A program made the position numbers and the translations under genes. Shown here in pieces: positions 44,112-53,482 of a DNA stretch of 64,000 bases. The DNA is from Bacteroidota bacterium (GTDB lineage Bacteria; Bacteroidota; Bacteroidia; Bacteroidales; FEN-979): contig JAPLDH010000070.1 of the NCBI GenBank assembly GCA_026391355.1, forward strand, positions 1 to 64,000. The letters are read 5' to 3'. Each line of letters starts with the position of its first letter. Positions within the stretch are counted from its first letter, which is position 1. The notes beneath the pieces were generated by a model, which had not been told where the DNA came from, did no database searches, and saw only the letters and a list, made by a program, of their open reading frames with translations.

Positions 44112-47100
44112 GCAGATTTACAAAGATCTCTGTCACCTTCTTCTTTCTCCTGACACTATTCCTGTCCACAAGCCAGGCCAGTGTTGCTCAGAAAATAACA
44201 CATTTTTCAGGCGATTCAACAAAATTCATCGGGGAGTTGAACATTTACTTCTCGAACCTTGTCGGAAATGAACAGAAAATGACTGCAAAGCTGATGGAAG
44301 GTTTTATCCAGAAATGGAATTCGGAACAATATACATCTTCGAAGAAAAAAATAATCTATCAATTATGCAATCAAATGTTGAAGAAACGTATCAGGACTTA
44401 CCCCGATTTCTTCAATTATATAGATGCCCTGAATATTTTCGTCGACTCCCATCAACCGGATAAAACTTTTTATGACTGGTCTGACATCCTGAAGAAGCTG
44501 ATAAACAATAAAAATATTCACCAGTACACGACATTTCTTGAAATGACGATTGATCTTTTTGATGGCGGATATACATCAAAATCCAGTTCGACCCGGTGGA
44601 AAATCCGGAATCCGGTATTCAGGTTTATTAACGATTCCATTCCCAGGATTGATTTTTATGTCTCCGATGTTGTTTGCTATACCAATAGTGACAGTATGGT
44701 CATTTTCCATACCAAGGGTGTTTATTATCCCTTAACCTACCTTTGGATGGGTGAAGGAGGCCGGGTCGATTGGAGAAAAGCAGGACTCGAACCTGAAAAA
44801 GTTTATGCCGACCTTGGGCATTATCAGGTTCAAATGAAATACTCAAGGATCATGGCCGATTCGGTTGATTTTTATAATACTGCATTTTTCAAAGTTCCGT
44901 TAAAAGGCAGGTACACCGATAAAGTTCTTACTGATGTCGCAGAGGAAAAAGCGACCTACCCCAGGTTTGCATCGTATGATAACCTGATCGGAATTCACGA
45001 TTTATTTGCCAACATTGATTACCTGGGCGGGTTTGCAATGGAAGGCGCCAAAGTGATCGGTAACGGGAACCAGGCAAGGGATGCCCAATTGGCCTTTAAA
45101 AAGAATGAACAGGATTTTGTTAAGATCCGTTCCAAATCCTTTGTCATCCATAAAGACCGGATCAATTCAGGAATGGCTTCCATCACCATCTACCATGAAA
45201 ATGACTCCATTTATCATCCCGGGCTTCAGATGAAATATATGGATGAGAAGAAAGAGTTGACACTGACGCGTGATGAGCGGGTTGCCACCATTAGCCCCTG
45301 GTTCGACTCCTTTCACAATATTGAGATCTATTGCGAAGAGCTCTCCTGGAAAATGAATGAGCCCAAGATCGATTTTGAAATGATGAAAGGGCCAAACATG
45401 GAAGGAAGGGCTGTTTTTGAATCCAGCAATTATTTCTCCCAGCAACGCTACGAAAGACTGCAGGGGCTCGATGAGTTTAATCCGTGTTATATCATAAAGC
45501 GGTTCCTGGAGCAGAAAAAAAGCCGGACGTTTACACTTGACGAATTGTCCCAATACATGAAGAAACCGCCAAACCAGGTTGAGTCGATCATCCTGATGCT
45601 GGGGACCAAGGGTTTTCTCATTTATGATTTTGATGATAAAGTGGCCAGGGTGAATGAGAAACTTTTCGACTATGTGAAAGCCATGAACGCCCTGATTGAT
45701 TATGATGTACTCAATTTCAATTCGAACGTAAGCGGGAAAAGTAATGCCATTCTGAATCTTGAAAATTTTGACCTGAAAATCCAGGGAGTGTCAAAGGTAT
45801 TCCTCAGCGACTCTCAGCAAGTCTATATTTACCCGGTGCGACAGGAAGTGATCCTGAAAAAGGACAGGGATTTCCTTTTTTCCGGAAAGGTTGAAGCGGG
45901 GATGTTTGATTTTTTTGCCAAAGAATGTTCATTTGAATATGGAAAATTCAAGCTCAACCTGCCCACCATCGATTCGATGAGTTTTTATGTGCGAAGCCGG
46001 ACCAAGGATCCCAAAACGCAACAATACCAGATGGTGAGGGTAAAAACCGTGATCAGCGGGCTGAGTGGTGATCTTCTGATCGATGACCCCAGGAATAAAT
46101 CGGGTTTAAAACAGCTCAGGCAATATCCCATTTTCAATAGTAAAAACGAAGCTTCCGTTCACTGGGAGAAAAAATCGATTCAGAACGGGGTATATAAAAA
46201 GGACAAATTTTTCTATAAAGTTACCCCGTTCACACTTAAAAATATCGGTAGATTGCCTACTGACAGCCTGCAATTCAAAGGTTATCTCAGCACAGCAGGG
46301 ATCTTTCCCGATATGCAGCAACCGCTTGTCCTGCGGCCCGACTACTCAATGGGGATTGAGAAGGTGACCGGCGAGGGTGGAATCCCTTTATATGGAGGGA
46401 AAGGAACGTTTATTTCGAGGATTGACCTCAGCAATGCAGGTTTGAGAGGGAACGGAAAAATAGTTTACCTGAATTCGACATCCGCTTCCGATGACTTTGT
46501 TTTCTATCCTGATTCGATGAAAACCCTCGCGAAAAGTTTTATCCAGAAAGATCTGGCCGGGGTAACCGAGTTTCCATCAGTCAGGGGGGATTCGGTGCGT
46601 GAAACCTGGATCCCATACAAGGATTCACTCGTTGTTCAGACAACCCGCAAAGACCTGGCAATGTACGGCGACCAGTCGGCATTCGCAGGTCATCTTGCAG
46701 TAACACCAGCCGGACTTACAGGACAGGGAACCATCAAGATCAAGGATGCCGAAATGGATTCAAAGTTTTTCCAGTTCAAACAGAAGACCTTCGATGCCAA
46801 CATTGCCAATTTCCGTATCAAAGCGTATAATCTGTCTGATCTTTCAATATCCACGAAAAACTATCAGACCCATTTTGATTTCGAAAAACGCAAAAGTGAA
46901 TTTAAATCCAATGTCGGTATCTCAAAAGTCGAATTTCCGTTTAACAAGTATATCTGTTCGATGGACCGGTTTGACTGGCTGATCGACAATGATGAGATAT
47001 CATTATACAACGAACGTAGCGCGAAAGTAGTCAGGGCAGATACCATGAGCCTCTCGCGGCTGATTGATTATGACATGGGAGGCACCGAATTCATTTCCGT

Positions 47101-48610
47101 TCATCCTGCCCAGGATTCCCTGCGCTTTTTCGTTCTTTCTGCCCGCTACAATTTAAAAACCAACATCATCAACTGTCAGGATGTGAAGGTTATCCGGGTT
47201 GCTGATGCCGCTATTTTCCCTGATTCCGGAAAAATCCGCATTCTGCCGGATGCCAGAATTGAACCTTTGCATAAATCAGGGATCATTGCAAACACTTCTC
47301 AAAAGTTCCATCAATTTTATAATTCAGATATCTCCATCTGGTCGAGAAAGAAATATGGCGCCGACGGATTTTATGATTATACAGATCGCGATGGTAAAAA
47401 GGAATCCCTGAAATTCACAAAAATTGCAGTTGATACCACTGGTCATACATATGCATCAGGGGTGATCTCCGATTCGGCGAACTTCCGGCTCTCTCCTGAA
47501 TTTGCCTTCCAGGGGGATGTGAGGTTAAAAGCCGACCGCAGGGAACTGGAGTTTGAAGGAGGGTTCAAAACTATTACCGATTGCCTCAAACCGCTTGAAT
47601 CGGGGGTTCAGTTCAAAGCTGTTATCAACCCGGTGAATGTCCAGATCCCTGTACCTGATCTTGTTCAGAATATTCACCATGAGAAATTGGCATTGGGAAT
47701 GCTCTATTCCAACAGGGATAGCAGGATTTACCCATCCTTCTTCCTGAAAAAAGAAAGCTTCAGCGACAGTGTGATGATCGCATCTTCAGGATTGGTGGGT
47801 TATTCCACTGCCACCAATGAATTCCGGATCACCACCCAGGAAAAGATGAAGAATCCCAATGTTAAGGATAACTTATTATCCCTGAACACATCCAAATGCC
47901 AGATTCATGGGGAAGGCAAAATAAATACAGGGATGAATTCCGGCCCACTTCAGATGGAATCGTTCGGTATCCTTGACTATTTTATCATCCCCGACTCCAC
48001 AACCCTGAATATTTCCATCGCCCTCAACTTTCCATTTTCTGAACCGGCCCTTGAGCGGTTCTATTCACAACTGAATTCCATTAACCTGAAAGGGATCACA
48101 ATCTATAATACCCCTTACCTGAGCGCTATGAGGAATTTTCTTGAGAAAAAGGAATTTGATAAATTAAGATCGGAAATGGAAATGACCGGGAAATTCAAAA
48201 AATTCCCGGAAGCATTGATCCGTACCCTGTTCCTTGCAGAGGTTCACCTGAAATGGGATTCGGTAAACAAATCATGGGTTTCATTTGGACCGATAGGGAT
48301 CGGGAATGTGATGAAGAACCAGGTTTACAGGTATGTAACGGGAAAAATTGAATTCGCAAAAAAACGAAATGGCGATGATTTTACACTTTATCTTGAACTA
48401 ACAAAGGATGACTGGTATTTTTTCAATTACCGGAACAACATTTTGCAGGCAATGAGTTCCAATCTTGGCTTTAACGACCTCATCATCAATGCCGAAAAAT
48501 CAAAATCCGAACAGAGCCGTATTAACAGCATTGCAAGAGGCTACCGGTATGTGATCTCAACCGACAGAAAAAAGCGGGACTTTCTGAAAAAGTTTGAAAC
48601 GGAGGAATAA
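44108..48610 (+). CDS. 1500-residue exported protein, unknown function
   Basis: The gene encodes 1500 residues with a signal peptide to about ASVAQ (residue 28). I do not recognise any domain. The middle and end are rich in predicted beta strands and contain repeated 'DSxxFYxxSRxK' and 'DLSxxTKNY' patterns, without cysteines in a regular spacing. A short helical region lies before residue 150. Homologs are known in Bacteroidota as large hypothetical proteins next to prmA or tpiA. It is translationally coupled to prmA by a 4-base overlap. Localization is probably periplasmic or surface. A repeat array follows the stop. Confidence 0.72.
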   Translation: MSRFTKISVTFFFLLTLFLSTSQASVAQKITHFSGDSTKFIGELNIYFSNLVGNEQKMTAKLMEGFIQKWNSEQYTSSKKKIIYQLCNQMLKKRIRTYPDFFNYIDALNIFVDSHQPDKTFYDWSDILKKLINNKNIHQYTTFLEMTIDLFDGGYTSKSSSTRWKIRNPVFRFINDSIPRIDFYVSDVVCYTNSDSMVIFHTKGVYYPLTYLWMGEGGRVDWRKAGLEPEKVYADLGHYQVQMKYSRIMADSVDFYNTAFFKVPLKGRYTDKVLTDVAEEKATYPRFASYDNLIGIHDLFANIDYLGGFAMEGAKVIGNGNQARDAQLAFKKNEQDFVKIRSKSFVIHKDRINSGMASITIYHENDSIYHPGLQMKYMDEKKELTLTRDERVATISPWFDSFHNIEIYCEELSWKMNEPKIDFEMMKGPNMEGRAVFESSNYFSQQRYERLQGLDEFNPCYIIKRFLEQKKSRTFTLDELSQYMKKPPNQVESIILMLGTKGFLIYDFDDKVARVNEKLFDYVKAMNALIDYDVLNFNSNVSGKSNAILNLENFDLKIQGVSKVFLSDSQQVYIYPVRQEVILKKDRDFLFSGKVEAGMFDFFAKECSFEYGKFKLNLPTIDSMSFYVRSRTKDPKTQQYQMVRVKTVISGLSGDLLIDDPRNKSGLKQLRQYPIFNSKNEASVHWEKKSIQNGVYKKDKFFYKVTPFTLKNIGRLPTDSLQFKGYLSTAGIFPDMQQPLVLRPDYSMGIEKVTGEGGIPLYGGKGTFISRIDLSNAGLRGNGKIVYLNSTSASDDFVFYPDSMKTLAKSFIQKDLAGVTEFPSVRGDSVRETWIPYKDSLVVQTTRKDLAMYGDQSAFAGHLAVTPAGLTGQGTIKIKDAEMDSKFFQFKQKTFDANIANFRIKAYNLSDLSISTKNYQTHFDFEKRKSEFKSNVGISKVEFPFNKYICSMDRFDWLIDNDEISLYNERSAKVVRADTMSLSRLIDYDMGGTEFISVHPAQDSLRFFVLSARYNLKTNIINCQDVKVIRVADAAIFPDSGKIRILPDARIEPLHKSGIIANTSQKFHQFYNSDISIWSRKKYGADGFYDYTDRDGKKESLKFTKIAVDTTGHTYASGVISDSANFRLSPEFAFQGDVRLKADRRELEFEGGFKTITDCLKPLESGVQFKAVINPVNVQIPVPDLVQNIHHEKLALGMLYSNRDSRIYPSFFLKKESFSDSVMIASSGLVGYSTATNEFRITTQEKMKNPNVKDNLLSLNTSKCQIHGEGKINTGMNSGPLQMESFGILDYFIIPDSTTLNISIALNFPFSEPALERFYSQLNSINLKGITIYNTPYLSAMRNFLEKKEFDKLRSEMEMTGKFKKFPEALIRTLFLAEVHLKWDSVNKSWVSFGPIGIGNVMKNQVYRYVTGKIEFAKKRNGDDFTLYLELTKDDWYFFNYRNNILQAMSSNLGFNDLIINAEKSKSEQSRINSIARGYRYVISTDRKKRDFLKKFETEE

Positions 48611-48619
48611 GGGAATTAA

Positions 48620-48685
48620 AAGTTGTAAGTTGTAAGTCGTAAGTTATAAGTCGTAAGTCGTAAGTTATGAGTCGTAAGTCGTAAA
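48620..48685. repeat. Stutter array (GTAAGTCGTAAGTTATAAG words)
   Basis: Six copies of GTAAGTCGTAAGT words in sense orientation to the gene that ends at 48610. Confidence 0.8.
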
Positions 48686-48696
48686 TATAATCGGGT

Positions 48697-50994
48697 GTGA
48701 AAAGAACTTTACCAGTCGTTTTCCTTTTTACTTATTTACTTCTGTCCTTTTGCCAGGTTGTTATTGCCCAAAAGGTCGCCCTTGTGCTGAGCGGAGGCGG
48801 ATCGCGCGGAGCAGCTCACATCGGGGTGATCAGAGCGCTTGAGGAGAACCACATCCCCATCGATTGCATAGCCGGAACATCCATTGGTGCGATCATCGGC
48901 GGGTTGTATGCCATCGGGTACTCACCCGATGAGATGGAGGCATTCCTTTCGTCAAAAGAGTTCAACCGGATCATCACGGGTAACTTCAGTGAAAAATACT
49001 CCTATTTTTACAGGAAAGAAGAGCCGAATGCCTCGTGGATCAACTTTGATTTCAACCTGAAAAAAAAGCTTACCTCCCAGCTTCCAACCAACCTGATCTC
49101 TCCTTATGAAATGGACTTCAAACTGCTGGAAATGCTGGCTCCTGCTTCTGCAGCCTCCGGCTATAATTTCGACCGGCTCATGGTCCCGTTTCGTTGTGTG
49201 GTTGCCGACGTGGATTCCTCAAAACCGGTAACGCTCAGAAATGGCGACCTGGGAAGCGCTGTCCGCGGATCCATGAGCATACCCTTTATTTTTAAACCGG
49301 TCATGGTAAACGGACGACTTTTTTTTGATGGTGGAATGTATGATAACTTTCCGGTGGATGTTGCCATGAAAGAATTTCACCCCGATATTATAATCGGCAG
49401 CAGGGTTGCCGAACGTTATCACAAACCCGACCGGGAAGATATTCTGTCCCAGATTCAATCGATGCTGATGGAAAGGCAAAACGATACGATCAGTTATCCC
49501 CATTCAGTTTTAATTACCCCTGCCATTCCGGATATTAATATTATCTCATTTTCACGGATCAAAGAACTGGCCGATAGTGGCTACCATGCAGCACTGAAAA
49601 AGATCGGTGAGATTCGGAAGATGGTTCACAAATCGGAAAATTCCGAACTCCTCGTAAAGAAAAGGGAAGAATTCAAAAAGAAACAACCCCCGGTGGTATT
49701 TGATTCTATTTATATCACCGGGTTGAATCCTACCCAGAGCAAATACCTCCGACGTACGCTTAAACACGGTCATAATCATGTTCAAATCGATGACCTGCAA
49801 AAGGAATATTTCCATTTCATTGACGAAGGTTTTATTAAAGGAATTTTCCCTGTCGCACACCTCAATCGAAAAACAGGGTTTTATGACCTTTATCTTGATG
49901 TTCAGAAATCTGACAACTTCAATATACAGTTCGGTGGCAATATCTCCCTGGGCGCCAGTAATGAAGGGTTCTTACAGATTCAATACCGTTACCTCTGGAC
50001 CAAAGCCCTGCATTTTACAGTGAACGGTTACTTTGGCAAATTTTATAATTCGGCTAAGGTCGGAACAAGGATTGATTTTAACTCCATAGTCCCGTGGTTC
50101 ATTGACGCAACCTATACATTGAACCATTTTAACTATTTCAGAAATACAACCTATTTTTTTGACGACAAGATTCCCTCATACCTGATGCAAAGTGAGTATT
50201 TCGGCAAAATTTCCTCCGGCTTCCCGCTTATTAATCATGGAAAGTTTACTATTGGCATTACGGGAGGCTTTACCAACAGTAAATATTACCAGTTCAATAT
50301 TTTCTCACGACTTGATACATCCGATCAAACAAGTTTTAATTTCCTTTCCCCGGGTATCACTTTTGAACTCAACAGCCTGAACCGTAAGCAATACGCGAAT
50401 GCGGGCGCTAAATTATTGCTCTCTTTTTCCTATACTAACGGAGAAGAAAAGTTTCTCCCCGGATCTACGACACTCAATAAGCATGAAATTAACCAGGATG
50501 ACCAATGGGTTCAGTTAAGGATATTATGGGACAATTACTTTAAATCGCTCGGCCCATTTAAATTCGGTTTTTACGCTGAAGGCTTCTTATCAAACCAACC
50601 CCTGTTTTTAAATTATATATCGAGTATCTTATATGCACCCGAATTTAACCCCGTTCCGGAAATGCGCACCCTGTGCCTGCCTTCCTTCAGAGCGAATAAT
50701 TACGCTTCAGCAGGATTAAAAATGGTTCTCAGAATTTATAAAAAAATTGAATTCCGGTTGGAAGGATATCTTTTTCAACCCTACAAAGCCATCCTCGAAA
50801 ATCCTGCGGACAGGACGGCATACTATGGGAAACCTTTGGAGAATCGTTCTTTCCTTGGCTCAACAGCCATCGTTTACAATACATTTTTAGGGCCGGTCAG
50901 CATTGGGGTAAACTACTATGAAAAATCGGTTGATCCTTTTTCCCTGTACCTGAATTTTGGATATATCCTATTTAATAAAAGGGCGCTGGAGTAA
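48697..50994 (+). CDS. Patatin-like phospholipase with BamA-like beta-barrel
   Basis: This is a 765-residue protein with a GTG start at 48697. After a signal peptide (1-24), a patatin domain has the oxyanion hole GGGSRG (33-38), nucleophile GTSIG (60-64; Ser62) and the catalytic aspartate in FFDGGMYDNFPV (about 210). A POTRA-like segment (about 325-400) and a barrel with strands to LNFGYILFNKRALE follow, so the lipase is likely a type Vd autotransporter of the PlpD type. The protein probably remains in the outer membrane. Confidence 0.87.
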   Translation: MKRTLPVVFLFTYLLLSFCQVVIAQKVALVLSGGGSRGAAHIGVIRALEENHIPIDCIAGTSIGAIIGGLYAIGYSPDEMEAFLSSKEFNRIITGNFSEKYSYFYRKEEPNASWINFDFNLKKKLTSQLPTNLISPYEMDFKLLEMLAPASAASGYNFDRLMVPFRCVVADVDSSKPVTLRNGDLGSAVRGSMSIPFIFKPVMVNGRLFFDGGMYDNFPVDVAMKEFHPDIIIGSRVAERYHKPDREDILSQIQSMLMERQNDTISYPHSVLITPAIPDINIISFSRIKELADSGYHAALKKIGEIRKMVHKSENSELLVKKREEFKKKQPPVVFDSIYITGLNPTQSKYLRRTLKHGHNHVQIDDLQKEYFHFIDEGFIKGIFPVAHLNRKTGFYDLYLDVQKSDNFNIQFGGNISLGASNEGFLQIQYRYLWTKALHFTVNGYFGKFYNSAKVGTRIDFNSIVPWFIDATYTLNHFNYFRNTTYFFDDKIPSYLMQSEYFGKISSGFPLINHGKFTIGITGGFTNSKYYQFNIFSRLDTSDQTSFNFLSPGITFELNSLNRKQYANAGAKLLLSFSYTNGEEKFLPGSTTLNKHEINQDDQWVQLRILWDNYFKSLGPFKFGFYAEGFLSNQPLFLNYISSILYAPEFNPVPEMRTLCLPSFRANNYASAGLKMVLRIYKKIEFRLEGYLFQPYKAILENPADRTAYYGKPLENRSFLGSTAIVYNTFLGPVSIGVNYYEKSVDPFSLYLNFGYILFNKRALE

Positions 50995-51070
50995 GGGCAA
51001 ATTCAAAAATCAAAATGCAAATTGTAAAATAATTTTAGATTTTGGATTTTACCATTTTGGATTTGAATAG
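50995..51070. repeat. Low-complexity AT-rich gap
   Basis: TTTTGGATTTTACC and TTTTGGATTTGAAT words; no gene. Confidence 0.5.
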
Positions 51071-51076
51071 CCTGAT

Positions 51077-52201
51077 TTAGTGTTGGACAATTACCTTTTG
51101 CGAAATCTCTCCTTGTTCTGTCCTTATTGTTAAATAATAAATTCCATCCGCCAGACCTTCACAATTGAAAGAGAATTCATCACTTCCAGCTTTATCGGCT
51201 TCAAACATCTTTCTCCCGGCCAAATCGCTTAATTGAAACCCTTGAATAGGATCAGAACTCTTTAGGGTTAGTGTTTTGTCAACAGGATTTGGGAAGAGGG
51301 TTATCTCTCTGCTTCTGTATTGCCGATCAACTCCTTCAAACATAAGATATATGGTATCAGATGGTTGTGATTCGCATAAAAAACCGTTCCATTCCGTAGA
51401 ATTATAAATTGCCGTTACATAATAATCAAAGCAGTATCCTAATGATACATGATCATCAAAGGTTGTATCTACAACATAAGTGTTGTTTAACTTTTGAAAT
51501 GTTGTATCCATGCAAACTTTCCGGTAAACATTATAACCGATGGGAATCATTGTCTGACCAGTCGTATCCAGGGAACATGGAGGCGGTTGCCAGCTTAAGT
51601 GGCGGTATGATCCCATGTTCATCCCAGTAATGGAGATGGGCGGATTACAGGTGAAATAAGCATGGATATTATCCAGGTACCATCCGTTTATCTGCGAAGA
51701 ATTTGGTCCGTGCGGAACGAATCCCAACTGGAAGCACCAACTGGAACTCTGCCAGACATCATCGGGCAACTGGTATTTGAAATGTGTCCAGCCAAAGGAA
51801 TGATAATTATAGATATCTTCCAGCATTAAATATGGATCATGACCGGAACCTCCATTATGCTTTACAGCTATTCCAAAACCTTCGGTTGAGCTGTTTTGAG
51901 CATTATCAAGCATAAGGTCAAATTCCAGCCAGTACTTTGCACAATTCCGGAATTCGCTGCTGATCCATATTGACTTCAATGTATCGTGGTAATCGGTCAA
52001 TGCAGGTTGACCGCGGAACATTGCTGCAGGCAATGGATTTCCGATACCCACATTGATTTGCCAGTTTCCTTGGGCAGGGCTGAACGTCCAATCCTGATAG
52101 GTAAACAATCCCATGTCCCAATTCTCAAAGAATGGAATCATTTGTCCTCTCCCAGTTACCGAAAAGAGGGTGAATATAAGGGGTAAAACTATTTTTTTCA
52201 T
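51077..52201 (-). CDS. T9SS type A sorting-domain protein
   Basis: This is a 374-residue secreted protein: signal peptide (MKKIVLPLIFTLFSVTGRGQ), a jelly-roll-like domain (about 25-190), a fibronectin III-like region (about 205-290), and a C-terminal T9SS domain ending in a QLSDLAGRKMF and GLADGIYYLTIRTEQGEISQ pattern (about 300-374). T9SS cargo crosses the outer membrane with this tail. ATG at 52201 was chosen over a GTG at 52207. Confidence 0.83.
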   Translation of the reverse strand: MKKIVLPLIFTLFSVTGRGQMIPFFENWDMGLFTYQDWTFSPAQGNWQINVGIGNPLPAAMFRGQPALTDYHDTLKSIWISSEFRNCAKYWLEFDLMLDNAQNSSTEGFGIAVKHNGGSGHDPYLMLEDIYNYHSFGWTHFKYQLPDDVWQSSSWCFQLGFVPHGPNSSQINGWYLDNIHAYFTCNPPISITGMNMGSYRHLSWQPPPCSLDTTGQTMIPIGYNVYRKVCMDTTFQKLNNTYVVDTTFDDHVSLGYCFDYYVTAIYNSTEWNGFLCESQPSDTIYLMFEGVDRQYRSREITLFPNPVDKTLTLKSSDPIQGFQLSDLAGRKMFEADKAGSDEFSFNCEGLADGIYYLTIRTEQGEISQKVIVQH

Positions 52202-52245
52202 GACCACTGTTTTTTGAAATTACGAATATGCGAATGATGAATATG

Positions 52246-52280
52246 GGAATGACGAACACAATTCCCGAATTCGTCATTCC
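52246..52280. terminator. Perfect 11-bp hairpin between two T9SS genes
   Basis: GGAATGACGAA (52246-52256) and TTCGTCATTCC (52270-52280) with 13-base loop. It fits a terminator after the gene ending at 52284, and it belongs to the CGAATATG repeat family. Confidence 0.45.
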
Positions 52281-52283
52281 TGG

Positions 52284-53222
52284 TCATTCCCTGATTAATC
52301 TTCCCGTGCTGATCTGCTGCGTTTTGAGGTTCATCACCTTATATAAATACATTCCCGCAAACAGTGGCTGTGTATTTACTTTGGCATGATCGGAGGTAGT
52401 ATTCAATGTGGAAATTTTCGTTCCTTTCGAATCAAAGAGTTCAATCCTGATCATATCTTTTGATGGATTCATGAAACGGATGGTCATTTCAGCGTTTACC
52501 GGGTTTGGCGAAACAGATGTGATCAGATCACCGGCTGTATGCGGAGTGATTCCCTCCCACCAATCATAAAAGAAGAGGTTATCGATCATCCATCCTTCTT
52601 TATTGGTTTGGATTGCATCGCTGATAAAGCTGAACCTGTATATGATTGTATCAGCAGAGGGAAACTGGTAATAAAAATTATACAGATCACTCCTGAAATA
52701 ATAATACCATCCGCTGGTCCTGCCTGTAAATGGGTAAACTGAGTCTCCGTTGTTACAGAGTTGTCCGCCAAGTGAACCGTTGACATACCAGCTAAATCCA
52801 TGTACATTAGCGTCCTTCACTATGTCAATCCAAGTTTGGCCGTGGTCAGGAGAAACCTCTATTTTACCATAATCCAGGAGACTGTCGGAATCGAATTCAT
52901 AATAAAACTCAACCACAGGCCAGAACCCATATCCAAGTGTTGGCGAAAAAAATGTTACAACAGAAGTATTGGAAGGTTTATAATACCCTACTGTATCTGT
53001 AATGAGAACATTGGGAAGTGATGCCGCCTGGTTGAAAAAGGTCTTTTGCGGTTGTCCGGTCTGCCAGTCGTTGTTGTGGTTAAAAGGATCAATGATGAGA
53101 TTGTAATAATGCGTGGAATCATCAAACGTGAAGAAATCCATGTACATTTTGGTTTCTTTTTGCGACCTTGCCGTAAAACTGAGAATGGCCAGAAAGAGAA
53201 GAAAAAGGGTACATTTTTTCAT
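52284..53222 (-). CDS. T9SS type A sorting-domain protein (paralog-like)
   Basis: This is a 312-residue secreted protein with a signal peptide to about ARSQ, one beta-rich ligand-binding-like domain (about 25-225) and a type A sorting domain (about 230-312: ITSVSPNPVNAEMTIRF, then LFAGMYLYKVMNLKTQQIST). Function unknown. Confidence 0.82.
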   Translation of the reverse strand: MKKCTLFLLFLAILSFTARSQKETKMYMDFFTFDDSTHYYNLIIDPFNHNNDWQTGQPQKTFFNQAASLPNVLITDTVGYYKPSNTSVVTFFSPTLGYGFWPVVEFYYEFDSDSLLDYGKIEVSPDHGQTWIDIVKDANVHGFSWYVNGSLGGQLCNNGDSVYPFTGRTSGWYYYFRSDLYNFYYQFPSADTIIYRFSFISDAIQTNKEGWMIDNLFFYDWWEGITPHTAGDLITSVSPNPVNAEMTIRFMNPSKDMIRIELFDSKGTKISTLNTTSDHAKVNTQPLFAGMYLYKVMNLKTQQISTGRLIRE

Positions 53223-53283
53223 AATCAGAGGTTTTATATAATGATAAAATTAATACATTAATCGGGAATAGTCAAGAAAATGA

Positions 53284-53291
53284 CAAAAATA
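53284..53291 (-). promoter_or_regulatory. Putative -7 box TATTTTTG for the gene at 52284-53222
   Basis: Matches TAnnTTTG on the minus strand; the leader to 53222 is about 55 bases. Confidence 0.4.
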
Positions 53292-53373
53292 TTTATGATT
53301 GTAAATAAATCTGTTTTCCTGTTCTGCATTAAAACTGCATTAAAAGATATAGTCTCTATTCGAGCAGAAATTT

Positions 53374-53402
53374 TTTGGAATCCGAAAATATTCGTACTTT
53401 TG
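53374..53402 (+). promoter_or_regulatory. Promoter for the DUF349 gene
   Basis: TTTG (53374-53377), spacer 17, TACTTTTG (53395-53402) fit the Bacteroidota -33/-7 pattern, slightly short spacing. ATG at 53483. Confidence 0.5.
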
Positions 53403-53482
53403 TTGGAAGATTGAACAATTTTACCGGCTCTGGTCGGATTCTATTTTGATAATTCGTATGTATAAACAGTTGATAAATATTA

